Origin: Streptomyces sp. TLI_235
GTDB lineage: Bacteria; Actinomycetota; Actinomycetes; Streptomycetales; Streptomycetaceae
Direction of reading: 5' to 3'
Length of the DNA: 64,000 nt
Assembly: GCA_002300355.1 (NCBI GenBank)
Contig: NSGV01000002.1
Coordinates: 1,364,001 to 1,428,000, forward strand
This document shows, one piece after another, positions 16,855 through 25,792 of this stretch. How positions within the stretch are numbered: the first letter of the stretch is position 1; each line of letters opens with the position of its first letter. The notes under the pieces are model-generated. The model ran no database searches. It had not been told where the DNA came from and was given only the letters and a program-made list of their open reading frames with translations. The position numbers were made by a program, and so were the translations under genes.

Positions 16855-17349
16855 ATGGCTTCGAACGTTTTCTTTGACATCGAGATCGACGGTGCTCCGG
16901 CCGGGCGCATCGTCTTCAAGCTGTACGACGATGTCGTGCCCAAGACCGCCCGCAACTTCCGCGAACTCGCGACCGGCCAGAACGGCTTCGGCTACGAGGG
17001 CTCCGGCTTCCACCGCGTCATCCCCGAGTTCATGCTGCAGGGCGGTGACTTCACCAACCACAACGGCACCGGTGGCAAGAGCATCTACGGCGCGAAGTTC
17101 GAGGACGAGAACTTCGAGATCAAGCACACCCAGGCGGGTCTGCTGTCGATGGCGAACGCCGGCCGCAACACCAACGGCTCGCAGTTCTTCATCACCACCG
17201 TCCCGACCGCCTGGCTGGACGGCAAGCACGTCGTCTTCGGCGAGGTCGTCGAGGGCATGGAGGTCGTGAAGCTCGTCGAGTCCAAGGGCTCGCAGAGCGG
17301 CCGTACCTCGGCCGAGATCACCATCGCCAAGTCCGGCATCGTCGAGTAA
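16855..17349 (+). CDS. Peptidyl-prolyl cis-trans isomerase, cyclophilin type
   Basis: A 164-residue cytosolic cyclophilin that speeds proline isomerisation during folding. Active-site residues are visible: FHRVIPEFMLQGGDF (Arg, Phe, Gln), SMANAGRNTNGSQFFI and TAWLDGKHVVFGEV (Trp and His). No signal peptide. ATG 16855 (MASNVFFDIEIDG) matches the family start better than ATG 16843. CATGAT (16842-16847) lies 7 nt upstream and no Shine-Dalgarno is present, so transcription may start at the ATG itself. Confidence 0.93.
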   Translation: MASNVFFDIEIDGAPAGRIVFKLYDDVVPKTARNFRELATGQNGFGYEGSGFHRVIPEFMLQGGDFTNHNGTGGKSIYGAKFEDENFEIKHTQAGLLSMANAGRNTNGSQFFITTVPTAWLDGKHVVFGEVVEGMEVVKLVESKGSQSGRTSAEITIAKSGIVE

Positions 17350-17502
17350 GTCCCCCGCGGACCCCTCCGGGCCCGCCGGTGACCGCCCGCCGCTTCGGCG
17401 CGGGCGGCCGTCGGCGGGCCTTCACCGTCCCCGAACCACCCTTCCGGTGGACGCGACCGGGAAGACGCGTCCGCGGGCCGGTCGGCGGACTAGTATCGAT
17501 CA

Positions 17503-18072
17503 ATGACGGACACCACGGACAGAGCAGGGGAACTCGCGGCGCTGGCAGCCCGTTTCCCGCACTTGCACGCCCCGCAGCGCTGGGCCTGGGGCGGTATCGA
17601 CGCGCAGTTCTCGGCCGAACTCCCGCCCGACGAGCTCATCACGAACATCCATGTGGTGGGCTTCACCGAAGGCGGGGTGGTGCTCTGCAGGGACGCCCGC
17701 GGGCACTGGTTCCTGCCCGGCGGCACCCGTGAGGCGGCCGAGTCGGTGGATTCGTGCCTGGTACGGGAGTTGCGCGAGGAGGCGGGCGCGCGACTGCTGT
17801 CGCCGCCGGTCTGGATCGGTGCCCACCACGCGGTGACCGACGCCCCCGAGCCCTACCGGCCGTGGCAGCCGCACCCGGAGAAGGCCTGGCTCTGGGGCTG
17901 GGCCGAGGTGGTGGTGGACTCGCTGCCGACCAACCCCGACGACGGCGAACAGGTCGTCGAGGTGCGGGCGATGCCCGCCGAGGAGGCGCAGCGGCTGCTG
18001 GTGCGCGGCCGGGACGCCTGGTGGGGCGAGCTGGTGGCACTGGCCGTGGAGTCCCGCGCGGCACGCGGCTGA
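17503..18072 (+). CDS. NUDIX hydrolase
   Basis: A 189-residue protein with a complete NUDIX box: Gly, five residues, Glu, seven residues, then REL REEAGA (GTREAAESVDSCLVRELREE region). This binds Mg2+ and hydrolyses nucleoside diphosphates linked to other moieties. The domain sits in the middle of the protein, and the N-terminal 50 residues (FPHLHAPQRWAWGGIDAQF) are not from the core family. The substrate is unknown. TAGTAT (17491-17496) is 6 nt before ATG 17503, so the message is probably leaderless. Confidence 0.88.
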   Translation: MTDTTDRAGELAALAARFPHLHAPQRWAWGGIDAQFSAELPPDELITNIHVVGFTEGGVVLCRDARGHWFLPGGTREAAESVDSCLVRELREEAGARLLSPPVWIGAHHAVTDAPEPYRPWQPHPEKAWLWGWAEVVVDSLPTNPDDGEQVVEVRAMPAEEAQRLLVRGRDAWWGELVALAVESRAARG

Positions 18073-18108
18073 CGGTCCGCCGGGCCCCCGGCCGGGCCGG
18101 GGTGTGCG

Positions 18109-18142
18109 GCGGCGCCGGGCTCTGCGGGGAGCCCGGCGCCGC
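18109..18142. terminator. Bidirectional 14-bp hairpin between NUDIX gene and tex
   Basis: GCGGCGCCGGGCTC (18109-18122), loop TGCGGG, exact complement (18129-18142). It serves both convergent genes. Confidence 0.75.
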
Positions 18143-18159
18143 ACTGGGGTGCCGGGGTG

Positions 18160-20499
18160 CTACCGGGTCAGGCCGGCTCGCCGGAGGGCGTCCGCCATCG
18201 CGGAGTTGGCGACGGGGGCCTGCTCGCGGCCCCCGCCGCGGCGGTCCTGACGGGGCGGTCGGGAGCCGCGGTCGCCGCCGCGCCGGTCGCCGCGCTCGGC
18301 ACGGTCGCCGCCGCCGCGCGGGGCGGTGTCGTCGTCGAGGCGCAGGGTCAGGCCGATCCGCTTGCGCGGCACGTCGACCGAGGTGACCTTGACGCGGACG
18401 ATGTCGCCGGGCTTGACGACCTCGCGCGGGTCCTTGACGAAGTTCTTGGACAGCGCGGAGACGTGCACCAGGCCGTCCTGGTGGACGCCGATGTCGACGA
18501 AGGCGCCGAAGGCGGCGACGTTGGTGACGACGCCCTCCAGCACCATGCCGACCTCCAGGTCGCCGATCTTGTCGACGCCCTCCTTGAAGGTCGCGGTCTT
18601 GAACGCGGGGCGCGGGTCGCGGCCGGGCTTGTCGAGCTCGCCGAGGATGTCGGTGACGGTGGGCACGCCGAAGGTGTCGTCGGCGAAGTCGGCGGGGCGC
18701 AGCGCGCGCAGCGCCTGGCCGTTGCCGATCAGGGCGGGCAGGTCGCCGCCGGTCGCCGCGAGGATGCGGCGGACGACGGGGTAGGCCTCGGGGTGGACGG
18801 CGGAGGCGTCCAGCGGGTCGTCGCCGCCGGGGATGCGCAGGAAGCCGGCGCACTGCTCGAAGGCCTTCGGGCCGAGCCGGGCGACGTCCTTGAGCGCCTT
18901 GCGGGTGCGGAAGGGCCCGTTGGCGTCGCGGTGGGCGACGATGTTGTCGGCGAGGGTGCCGGTGATGCCGGAGACCCGGGTGAGCAGCGGCGCGGAGGCC
19001 GTGTTGACGTCGACGCCGACGGCGTTGACGCAGTCCTCGACGACGGCGTCCAGCGAGCGGGAGAGCTTCACCTCGCTGAGGTCGTGTTGGTACTGGCCGA
19101 CGCCGATCGACTTGGGGTCGATCTTGACGAGTTCGGCGAGCGGGTCCTGCAGGCGGCGGGCGATGGAGACGGCGCCGCGGATGGACACGTCCAGGCCGGG
19201 CAGTTCCTGCGAGGCGAAGGCCGAGGCGGAGTACACGGAGGCGCCGGCCTCGGAGACCATGACCTTGGTGAGGCCGAGGTCCGGGTGCCGCGTGATGAGG
19301 TCCTCGGCGAGCTTGTCGGTCTCCCGGGAGGCGGTGCCGTTGCCGATCGCGACCAGGTCGACGGCGTGCTTCTTCGCCAGGGCGGCGAGGGTGGCGAGCG
19401 CGGCGTCCCACTTGTTGGCGGGCTGGTGCGGGTAGATCGTGTCGTGCGCGACGACCTTGCCGGTGGCGTCGACGATCGCGACCTTCACACCGGTGCGGAA
19501 ACCCGGGTCGAGGCCCATGGTGGCGCGGGTGCCGGCGGGGGCGGCGAGCAGCAGGTCGCGCAGGTTGGCGGCGAAGACGCGGACGGCCTCGTCCTCGGCC
19601 TCCTGGCGCAGCCGGGTGCGCAGGTCGATGCCGAGCCGGACGAGGATGCGGGTGCGCCAGGCCCAGCGGACGGTGTCGGTCAGCCACTTGTCGGCGGGGC
19701 GGCCGCGGTCGGCGACGGCGAAGCGGGCGGCGATCCGCTGCTCGTAGTCGTTCGCCCCGGGCAGGTCGCCGTCCTCGCCGTCGTACGGGGAGAGATCGAG
19801 GTCGAGGATCTCCTCCTTCTCGCCGCGCAGCATGGCGAGGATGCGGTGCGAGGGGAGCTTGGTGAAGGGCTCGGCGAAGTCGAAGTAGTCGGCGAACTTG
19901 GCGCCGTCCTGCTCCTTGCCCTCGCGGACGGTGGCGACCAGGCGGCCCCTGGTCCACATCCGCTCGCGGAGCGAGCCGACCAGGTCGGCGTCCTCGCCGA
20001 AGCGCTCGACCAGGATGGCGCGGGCGCCGTCCAGGGCGGCGGCGGTGTCGGCGACGGCCTCGTTCAGGTGGCCGGCGGCGAGGGCGACCGGATCCTGGGT
20101 GGGGTCGGCGAGCAGGGTGTCGGCGAGCGGCTCCAGGCCGGCCTCGCGGGCGATCTGCGCCTTGGTGCGCCGCTTGGGCTTGAACGGGAGGTAGATGTCC
20201 TCCAGGCGCGCCTTGGAGTCGGCGGCGAGGATCTGGGCGCGCAGCGCGTCGTCCAGCTTGCCCTGGGCCTCGACGGACTCGAGGACGGCGGTGCGGCGCT
20301 CCTCCAGTTCGCGCAGGTAGCGCAGCCGCTCTTCGAGGGTGCGCAGCTGGGCGTCGTCGAGTGCGCCGGTGGCCTCCTTGCGGTAGCGGGCGACGAAGGG
20401 GACGGTTGCGCCGCCGTCGAGCAGGTCGACGGCCGCCTTCACCTGCCCTTCGCGGACGCCCAGCTCTTCGGCGATCTTGCGTTCGACCGGCATGGTCAC
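18160..20499 (-). CDS. tex: Tex-family RNA-binding protein (S1 domain)
   Basis: A 779-residue homologue of the transcription accessory protein Tex, an Spt6-like nucleic-acid-binding factor. The N-terminal helical region begins KIAEELGVREGQVKAAVDLL. A YqgF-like fold follows with GLDPGFRTGVKVAIVD, then helix-hairpin-helix repeats (RVSGITGTLADNIVAHRD). The C-terminal S1 domain is VGMVLEGVVTNVAAFGAFVDIG and ends in an Arg/Gly-rich tail. GTG 20499 (MTMPVERK) is chosen over ATG 20493 because AGAAGG lies 11 nt upstream; the longer frame to 20628 has no family support. It runs as a single gene. Confidence 0.93.
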   Translation of the reverse strand: MTMPVERKIAEELGVREGQVKAAVDLLDGGATVPFVARYRKEATGALDDAQLRTLEERLRYLRELEERRTAVLESVEAQGKLDDALRAQILAADSKARLEDIYLPFKPKRRTKAQIAREAGLEPLADTLLADPTQDPVALAAGHLNEAVADTAAALDGARAILVERFGEDADLVGSLRERMWTRGRLVATVREGKEQDGAKFADYFDFAEPFTKLPSHRILAMLRGEKEEILDLDLSPYDGEDGDLPGANDYEQRIAARFAVADRGRPADKWLTDTVRWAWRTRILVRLGIDLRTRLRQEAEDEAVRVFAANLRDLLLAAPAGTRATMGLDPGFRTGVKVAIVDATGKVVAHDTIYPHQPANKWDAALATLAALAKKHAVDLVAIGNGTASRETDKLAEDLITRHPDLGLTKVMVSEAGASVYSASAFASQELPGLDVSIRGAVSIARRLQDPLAELVKIDPKSIGVGQYQHDLSEVKLSRSLDAVVEDCVNAVGVDVNTASAPLLTRVSGITGTLADNIVAHRDANGPFRTRKALKDVARLGPKAFEQCAGFLRIPGGDDPLDASAVHPEAYPVVRRILAATGGDLPALIGNGQALRALRPADFADDTFGVPTVTDILGELDKPGRDPRPAFKTATFKEGVDKIGDLEVGMVLEGVVTNVAAFGAFVDIGVHQDGLVHVSALSKNFVKDPREVVKPGDIVRVKVTSVDVPRKRIGLTLRLDDDTAPRGGGDRAERGDRRGGDRGSRPPRQDRRGGGREQAPVANSAMADALRRAGLTR

Positions 20500-20686
20500 G
20501 GAGCCTGCCACCTTCTCCCGGGGTTCCTCCTGGTACGCCCTGCATTCTGGCAGGTGCAGCCCGCCGGATCGGGTCGGGCCGTGTCCTGCGGGCGGCGTGG
20601 CGCGTTGTGCTGACGGTCGGTGACACACGGTTTCACCGCGATTACCCGACCCGATTTGTCTGATATGAGAGATAGATCACAGGCAC

Positions 20687-22021
20687 ATGCAGCTCTCCGT
20701 GGAGGCGATGGTGGCTCAGGCCCCGACACCGGTCACCCAGTGGGGGATGCCCCGGGGCGGGCCGTTCCGCTGGACGCGGCCGGCGACCTGGCCCCGCGAG
20801 GCGCTCGCCCTGGCCGGGTACTGGATCGCCTCGCGGCTCGTCATGATCGGGATGCTCCGATCCGGCAAGGCGGAGCAGGCGATCGAGGTGCACCGCACCT
20901 ACCACCACTGGTACCTGGTGCTCAGCGACGGCCACTTCCCGGCGGGCGACGTGACCTGGCAGTACCCGCCCGGTGCGGCACTGGCCATGCTGGCGCCCGG
21001 CCTGCTGTCCTTCCTCACCTACCTGCAGGCCTTCGCGCTGCTGATGCTGCTCACCGACGCCGTCACCCAGGCCGCGCTGGTGCGGGTCTCGCTGCGCCGC
21101 AACGGCGGCGTGCACCGGGGCCGTTCGACGGCCGGGGCGTGGATGTGGGCGCTGTCGCTGCCACTGCTGCTCGGCCTGCCGTACGGCCGGTACGACCTGC
21201 CGGTGACGGCGCTGGCGATGGCCGCGCTGCTGCTGATGCCGAGCCGGCCGGTCGCGGGCGGCGCGCTCGCCGGGCTCGGCGCGATGGTCAAGGTGTGGCC
21301 CGCCCTGGTGGTGCTCGGCGCCCCGCGCGGCAAGGGCACCCGGCAGGCCTGGGTGGGGATGTGCCTGGCGGCGGCGGCCCTGCTGCTCGTGATGGCCACG
21401 ATGTTCGACGGCTCACTGGACTTCTTGACCGCGCAGCGCGGCCGCGGGGTGGAGATCGAGTCGCTGGGCGGCAGCGTGCTGCACGTGGCCCGGGAGCTGG
21501 GCTGGCCCGGCGAGGTGGACATGCACTACGGCTCGCTGGAGTTCCTCGGCCCGCATGTGGACCTGGTGGCCCGGGTGTCGCTGGTGCTGACCGCGATGGC
21601 CTTCGGCTGGCTGCTGCTGTGGCGGTTCCGCGCCCGCCGGTGGAACCCGGCGCTGCCGTACGACGCGGCGCTGACGGCGGTGCTGCTGTTCACCGTGACC
21701 AGCCGGGTGATCAGCCCGCAGTACCTGGTCTGGCTGATCGGCCTGGCGGCGGTCTGCCTGACGGTGCGGGGCTCCTCGCAGCGGCCGGTGGCGGTGGTCA
21801 TCCTGCTCGCGGTGGGCGTGACCACCCTCGACTACCCGCTCTTCTTCGACGCGATGATCAAGGGCGGCTGGCAGCCCACCCTGGTGATCGTGGCCCGCAA
21901 CGGCCTGCTGCTCATCGCCTCGCTCTGGTCGGCGGCCCGGCTCTGGCGGGTCTCGGTCTCGCCGGTGGCGGCCCTGCAGGAGGCCCCGCGGGTGAGCCGC
22001 GGCCCGATCCGGGTGGCCTAG
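20687..22021 (+). CDS. GT87-like polyprenyl-phosphate mannosyltransferase (DUF2029)
   Basis: A membrane protein of about 444 residues with around ten hydrophobic segments. The GT-C fold is suggested by the early acidic motif in the first loop region (YHHWYLVLSDGHFPAGDVTWQYPP), the segment SLPLLLGLPYGRYDLP, and the Lys-Trp-Pro motif MVKVWPALV seen in GT87 mannosyltransferases such as PimE. It probably adds a mannose or related sugar to a lipid on the outer face of the membrane. The start is uncertain: ATG 20687, ATG 20708 and GTG 20711 are in frame, and GGAGG at about 20701 favours one of the later two. It is divergent from tex. Confidence 0.78.
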   Translation: MQLSVEAMVAQAPTPVTQWGMPRGGPFRWTRPATWPREALALAGYWIASRLVMIGMLRSGKAEQAIEVHRTYHHWYLVLSDGHFPAGDVTWQYPPGAALAMLAPGLLSFLTYLQAFALLMLLTDAVTQAALVRVSLRRNGGVHRGRSTAGAWMWALSLPLLLGLPYGRYDLPVTALAMAALLLMPSRPVAGGALAGLGAMVKVWPALVVLGAPRGKGTRQAWVGMCLAAAALLLVMATMFDGSLDFLTAQRGRGVEIESLGGSVLHVARELGWPGEVDMHYGSLEFLGPHVDLVARVSLVLTAMAFGWLLLWRFRARRWNPALPYDAALTAVLLFTVTSRVISPQYLVWLIGLAAVCLTVRGSSQRPVAVVILLAVGVTTLDYPLFFDAMIKGGWQPTLVIVARNGLLLIASLWSAARLWRVSVSPVAALQEAPRVSRGPIRVA

Positions 22022-22100
22022 AGAGCTTTCGAAGCACACGGGTGCCCGGAACCGCGGAATCTCGTGGCCGGGCGCGGTGCGGCCGGGCTACGGTTCGCGC

Positions 22101-22820
22101 ATGAACCGAACCGACTATGCGTCAGCTCTGCGCGAGGGCGGCGCCCGCCTCGCGGAGACCGCCGAGGGCCGCCTCGATCTGCCGGTGCCCAGCTGCCCGG
22201 GGTGGACGGTCGCCGACCTCCTGCGGCACACCGGCGAGGTCTACTACTTCTGGCGGCTGATCGCCTCCGGCGAGCTGGCCGACCCGGAGGGGTACCGGGA
22301 GCCGGAGCCGCCGCGGGACGAGCTGCTGCCGGCCTGGCTGGGCGAGCAGTGCGAGGAGTTGGCCGCCGTGCTGGAGCGGCTGGATCCGGACGAGCCGCGC
22401 TGGTCCTGGTCGAGCCGGAAGGACGCCGGGTTCGTCCAGCGCCGGATGGCGCAGGAGACGGCGGTGCACGGCTGGGACGCGCTGCTGGCGGCGGGTCGTC
22501 CGGAACCGATCGGGACGGAGCTCGCCCTCGACGGCATCGACGAGTTCCTGGAGCTGTTCCACGACGCCGTCCCGCCTGCGGACTTCCCGGCGGACGGGGT
22601 GCACCTGCACGCCACCGACGGTGCCGGAGAGTGGACGGTGCGGGTGGCCGGCGGCCGCTGGCTGGTCGCCCGCGAGCACGGCAGGGGTGCGGTGGCCGTC
22701 CGCGGCGCCGCCTCCGACCTGCTGCTCTGGCTGTGGTGCCGGGCCGGCGCCGAACCGCTGGAGGTGTTCGGCGACGCGGCGCTGCTGGACGCCTTCCTGA
22801 ACTCCTTCGACCGCGACTGA
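22101..22820 (+). CDS. Maleylpyruvate isomerase family mycothiol-dependent enzyme
   Basis: A 239-residue DinB-like protein. Metal-binding residues appear as His in LLRHTGEVYYFW and Glu/His in RMAQETAVHGWDALLA, the MDMPI arrangement that holds a divalent metal near mycothiol. A C-terminal SCP2-like region (WTVRVAGGRWLVAR...GAASDLLLWLW) completes it. It probably performs mycothiol-dependent isomerisation or conjugation; the substrate is not evident. ATG 22101 is chosen over 22077 because TACGGT (22089-22094) lies 6-7 nt upstream, suggesting a leaderless start, and the family begins MNRTDY-like. Confidence 0.85.
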   Translation: MNRTDYASALREGGARLAETAEGRLDLPVPSCPGWTVADLLRHTGEVYYFWRLIASGELADPEGYREPEPPRDELLPAWLGEQCEELAAVLERLDPDEPRWSWSSRKDAGFVQRRMAQETAVHGWDALLAAGRPEPIGTELALDGIDEFLELFHDAVPPADFPADGVHLHATDGAGEWTVRVAGGRWLVAREHGRGAVAVRGAASDLLLWLWCRAGAEPLEVFGDAALLDAFLNSFDRD

Positions 22821-22859
22821 CGGCAGCCCACCGGCGGGGCCGCCCTCACCGGGCCGTTC

Positions 22860-23306
22860 TCACCAGGCCGGGCGCAGCCGCCCGCTGGGGGCGAGCGCTG
22901 CCAGGTCGGCCGCGAGCTGGCGCAGGCGCTGGTCGCCGAGCGTCTGCTGCCAGGGCCGGACGGCGTCGGCCGCGGCCTCGTCGGCGGCGCGGGTGCACGC
23001 CCACCCCCGCTCGGTGAGGACGACCAGCCGGGCCCGGGCGTCGCCGGGGTGCGGGTGGCGCTCCACGTATCCCTTGCGGACGAGTTCCTCGACCATCTGG
23101 CTGGCCGCCTGCTTGGTCACCCCGAGGTGCTCGGCGAGGTCGCCGACGGTCGCGCCGTCGGGGGCGAGCCGGGCGAAGGCGAAACCGTGCGCGGGCCGCA
23201 GGTCGTCGAAGCCGCGGGCGCGTACGCCGTCGTCGATGCTGCGGACCAGGTCGGCGGCCAGGCCGAGGACCAGGGGCGGCAGGGCGCGGGCGGCGGGCTC
23301 GTCCAT
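22860..23306 (-). CDS. MarR family transcriptional regulator
   Basis: A 148-residue winged-helix repressor. The DNA-binding part reads VGDLAEHLGVTKQAASQMVEELVRKGYVERHPHPGDARARLVVLTERG, of which the recognition helix TKQAASQMVEEL and the wing are clear. Flanking helices dimerise. ATG 23306 follows TAGACT (minus strand, 23319-23314) by 7 nt, so the message is probably leaderless; the open frame further upstream is not coding. It faces the cupin gene across two operator-like dyads, so it most likely represses itself and the cupin. The ligand is unknown. Confidence 0.88.
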   Translation of the reverse strand: MDEPAARALPPLVLGLAADLVRSIDDGVRARGFDDLRPAHGFAFARLAPDGATVGDLAEHLGVTKQAASQMVEELVRKGYVERHPHPGDARARLVVLTERGWACTRAADEAAADAVRPWQQTLGDQRLRQLAADLAALAPSGRLRPAW

Positions 23307-23352
23307 GGCGGCCAGTCTAGGGGCCTGCCGGCCCGAAAAGTAGTCCAGCCAC

Positions 23353-23390
23353 TTGACCATATCGTCAATCCACTTGACTATATAGGCAAG
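23353..23390. promoter_or_regulatory. Two tandem MarR-type operators
   Basis: TTGAC-N6-GTCAA (23353-23368) and CTTG-ACTATATAGG-CAAG (23373-23390, with a CTATATAG core). The pair shares the direct repeat CCACTTGACYATAT. They lie between the divergent MarR and cupin genes. Confidence 0.65.
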
Positions 23391-23423
23391 CGAACTGACC
23401 TTCTTCTTCGTCGAGGAGCCGCC

Positions 23424-23798
23424 ATGCCCGTCGTCCGTCCCGACAGCGCCACCGTGTTCGACCTGCACGGGGCCCGTTTCACCTCGTACGCCTCCGCCGC
23501 CACCGGGGCCGACCGGCTCCGCGCCTGGCGGCTGGACGTCCCCGCCGGCACCACCGGGGTCGAGCACACCGTCAGCGGCGAGGAGGTGCTGCACGTGCTC
23601 GCCGGCACCCCGGTCGTCACCCTCGACGGCGAGACGGCGGCCCTCACGGCCGGGGACACCGTGGTCGTCCCGGCCGGCGCCCGGCTGCAGGTGGACAACC
23701 CCGGGCCCGGCGCGGCCGCCGCCTGGGTCACCACCACCGCCGGCCTGAAGGCGACCCTCCCGGACGGCTCGGTGGTCAGCCCGCCCTGGGCCGTCTGA
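23424..23798 (+). CDS. Cupin domain protein
   Basis: A 124-residue single cupin. The first motif holds VEHTVSGEEVLHVLAG with His and Glu ligands; the second is DTVVVPAGARLQVDNPG, where the usual second His is replaced by Gln or Asn. Metal binding may therefore be weak. GAGGAG precedes ATG 23424. Its divergent pairing with MarR suggests a small stress- or ligand-responsive unit, possibly a dioxygenase or small-molecule-binding protein. The reaction cannot be told. Confidence 0.85.
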   Translation: MPVVRPDSATVFDLHGARFTSYASAATGADRLRAWRLDVPAGTTGVEHTVSGEEVLHVLAGTPVVTLDGETAALTAGDTVVVPAGARLQVDNPGPGAAAAWVTTTAGLKATLPDGSVVSPPWAV

Positions 23799-23875
23799 AT
23801 CGAACCCCGGATCGGGGGAAGGATCCGCGGGCCGGGCCGGACACCCGCGCCCGCACCGACGCCAGGAGGTTCGCG

Positions 23876-24604
23876 ATGGCCCGCCGGTCCGCACCCGAGC
23901 GCACGTCCGAGCACGACGAGGAGTCCGACACGGACCCCAGAGGCGGCGGCGGGCGGGCCGCCGCCGCCCGCGGCCGCCTCCCCTGGTACTTCGGGCTGCC
24001 GATCGCCCTGGCCGGCGTCCTCGCCCTGCTGCTGGTCACGGCCCGGCTGGACCTCCTCCCCGGCCTGCCCGACCCGTTCGCGAGGCGGGAGGTGGACCGC
24101 AGCGGGCCCGCCGTCCTCAAGTCCATCCAGAACATGAGCCGGTACACCGCGGCCACCGGCGACTTCCAGGTCATCGTCGACCTCGACCAGGACGCCCGGT
24201 TCCTGCCCTCGCAGCTGCTCGGCAAGCGCACCCTGTACGTCGCAGCGGGCAGTGTCGGCGCCTACGTCGACCTGGGCGCACTGCCGGGCGGCGCCGTGAC
24301 CGTCTCCGAGGACCGCCGGACGGCCTCCGTCAGACTCCCGCACGCCAAGCTGGCCGACGCCACCCTGGACGTCCGCCGCTCCTACGTCTTCTCGCAGCAG
24401 CGCGGCCTGTTCGACCGGATCGGGGACTTCTTCTCCGGCAACCCCGGCGACCAGCAGCGGCTGGAGGTCCTGGCGACCGAGAAGATCCAGACCGCTGCCC
24501 GGGACACCGCGCTCACCGCCACCGCGGAGACCAACACCACCGCCATGCTCCAGGGGCTGCTCCGCTCGCTCGGCTTCACCACGGTCGACGTCACCACCGG
24601 CTGA
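23876..24604 (+). CDS. DUF4230 domain-containing membrane-anchored protein
   Basis: A 242-residue protein. A charged, Gly/Arg-rich N-terminus is followed by one membrane segment (YFGLPIALAGVLALLLVTA). An extracellular DUF4230 domain then starts at VDRSGPAVLKSIQNMSRYTAA and contains FQVIVDLDQDARFLPSQLLG, KRTLYVAAGSVGAYVDLG and the C-terminal LRSLGFTTVDV. No enzyme activity is known. AGGAGG precedes ATG 23876. It follows the cupin by 77 bp in the same direction and could be co-transcribed. Confidence 0.85.
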   Translation: MARRSAPERTSEHDEESDTDPRGGGGRAAAARGRLPWYFGLPIALAGVLALLLVTARLDLLPGLPDPFARREVDRSGPAVLKSIQNMSRYTAATGDFQVIVDLDQDARFLPSQLLGKRTLYVAAGSVGAYVDLGALPGGAVTVSEDRRTASVRLPHAKLADATLDVRRSYVFSQQRGLFDRIGDFFSGNPGDQQRLEVLATEKIQTAARDTALTATAETNTTAMLQGLLRSLGFTTVDVTTG

Positions 24605-24906
24605 CGTGTCCCGGCCCGGCACCGGCGGCGCTGCCGAGCGGCCCGGGCCGCCCTACGGTCGAGGCATGCCCCGCGCGTCCGACCGCCCGCACCACCGGCT
24701 CCGGCCGCCCGGCACCACCGGCGCGGCCGGCGGGCCGACCGGCCGACCGGGGTGCGGAGCGGCGCCGGCTCACCCGTTCGGCTGACCGCCGCCGCACCGG
24801 ACCGCACCGCGGGGCACGGGGCGCGGCAGGACGGGGCCGCCCGATCAGCACCGACCACCGGGAACGGCCACCGAACGGCCGGCCGCCCCGGAGACAGGGA
24901 GCAGAC
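24605..24906. other. Intergenic region, 302 bp
   Basis: This gap between DUF4230 and the hydrolase holds one possible tiny ORF, ATG 24666 to TGA 24785 (39 codons, Arg/Pro/Gly-rich). TACGGT lies a few bases before its ATG, resembling the leaderless starts of neighbours. I see no homology and do not call it a gene. Confidence 0.3.
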
Positions 24907-25728
24907 ATGCCGAGGATCACCACCTCCGACGGCACCGGGATCTTCTACAAGGACTGGGGCACCGGACGCCCCGTCGTCTTCAGCCACGGCTGGCCGCTCA
25001 ACGCCGACGCCTGGGACGAACAGCTCAAACTCCTCGCCGAGAGCGGCTTCCGGGCGATCGCCCACGACCGGCGCGGTCACGGCCGCTCCGACCAGCCCTG
25101 GCAGGGCAACGACATGGACACCTACGCCGACGACCTGGCCGCGCTGCTGGACCAGCTCGACGTCCGGGACGCCGTCCTGGTCGGCCACTCCACCGGCGGC
25201 GGCGAGGTCGCCCGGTACATCGGCCGGCACGGCACCGGGCGGGTCCGCAAGGCCGTCCTGCTCGGCGCCGTCCCGCCGGTCATGCTGCAGAGCGCGGCCA
25301 ACCCGGAGGGCACCCCGCTGGAGGCCTTCGACGGCATCCGGGCCGGTGTGGAGGGCGACCGCTCGCAGTTCTACTGGGACCTCTCGGAGAGCTTCTACGG
25401 CTTCAACCGCCCCGGCTCCCAGGTCTCCGAGGGCGCCCGCCGGGCGTTCTGGCTGATGAGCATGCAGGTCGGCATCCGCGGCGCGTACGAGTGCGTCCGC
25501 CAGTTCTCGGAGACCGACTTCACCGCGGACCTGACGAAGATCGACGTACCGACGCTGATCGCGCACGGCGACGACGACCAGATCGTCCCGCTGCAGGCGG
25601 CCGCGCTGAAGACCGCTCAGCACGTGCCGGACAACACGCTCAAGATCTACGAGGGCGCGCCGCACGGCCTGTACGGCGCCTACCGGCGGGCCTTCGAACC
25701 CGACCTGCTGGACTTCGTGAAGAGCTGA
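24907..25728 (+). CDS. Alpha/beta hydrolase, cofactor-free haloperoxidase / chloroperoxidase type
   Basis: A 273-residue hydrolase of the non-haem chloroperoxidase-like group. The triad is Ser in VLVGHSTGGGEVARY, Asp in LIAHGDDDQIVP and His in EGAPHGLYG. The oxyanion motif FSHGWPLNADAWD and HDRRGHGRSDQPW are typical. In vivo these enzymes are usually esterases or perhydrolases; halogenation is a side reaction. GGGAGCAG precedes ATG 24907. It stands alone before a strong terminator. Confidence 0.92.
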   Translation: MPRITTSDGTGIFYKDWGTGRPVVFSHGWPLNADAWDEQLKLLAESGFRAIAHDRRGHGRSDQPWQGNDMDTYADDLAALLDQLDVRDAVLVGHSTGGGEVARYIGRHGTGRVRKAVLLGAVPPVMLQSAANPEGTPLEAFDGIRAGVEGDRSQFYWDLSESFYGFNRPGSQVSEGARRAFWLMSMQVGIRGAYECVRQFSETDFTADLTKIDVPTLIAHGDDDQIVPLQAAALKTAQHVPDNTLKIYEGAPHGLYGAYRRAFEPDLLDFVKS

Positions 25729-25733
25729 CGCGG

Positions 25734-25776
25734 CGCCGCACCCGCCGGTCCCCCTGCGGGGCCGGCGGGTGCGGCG
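25734..25776. terminator. 15-bp perfect hairpin between convergent genes
   Basis: CGCCGCACCCGCCGG (25734-25748) and its complement (25762-25776) enclose a smaller CCCC-TGC-GGGG arm. It lies between the hydrolase and the GlsB gene. Confidence 0.8.
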
Positions 25777-25792
25777 GTGCCGGGACCGGCCG

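Noticed and set aside
18157..20613. Very long plus-strand open frame opposite tex
   Set aside because: Its Gly/Val/Asp-rich composition is the shadow of a GC-rich gene; tex on the other strand has full family motifs.
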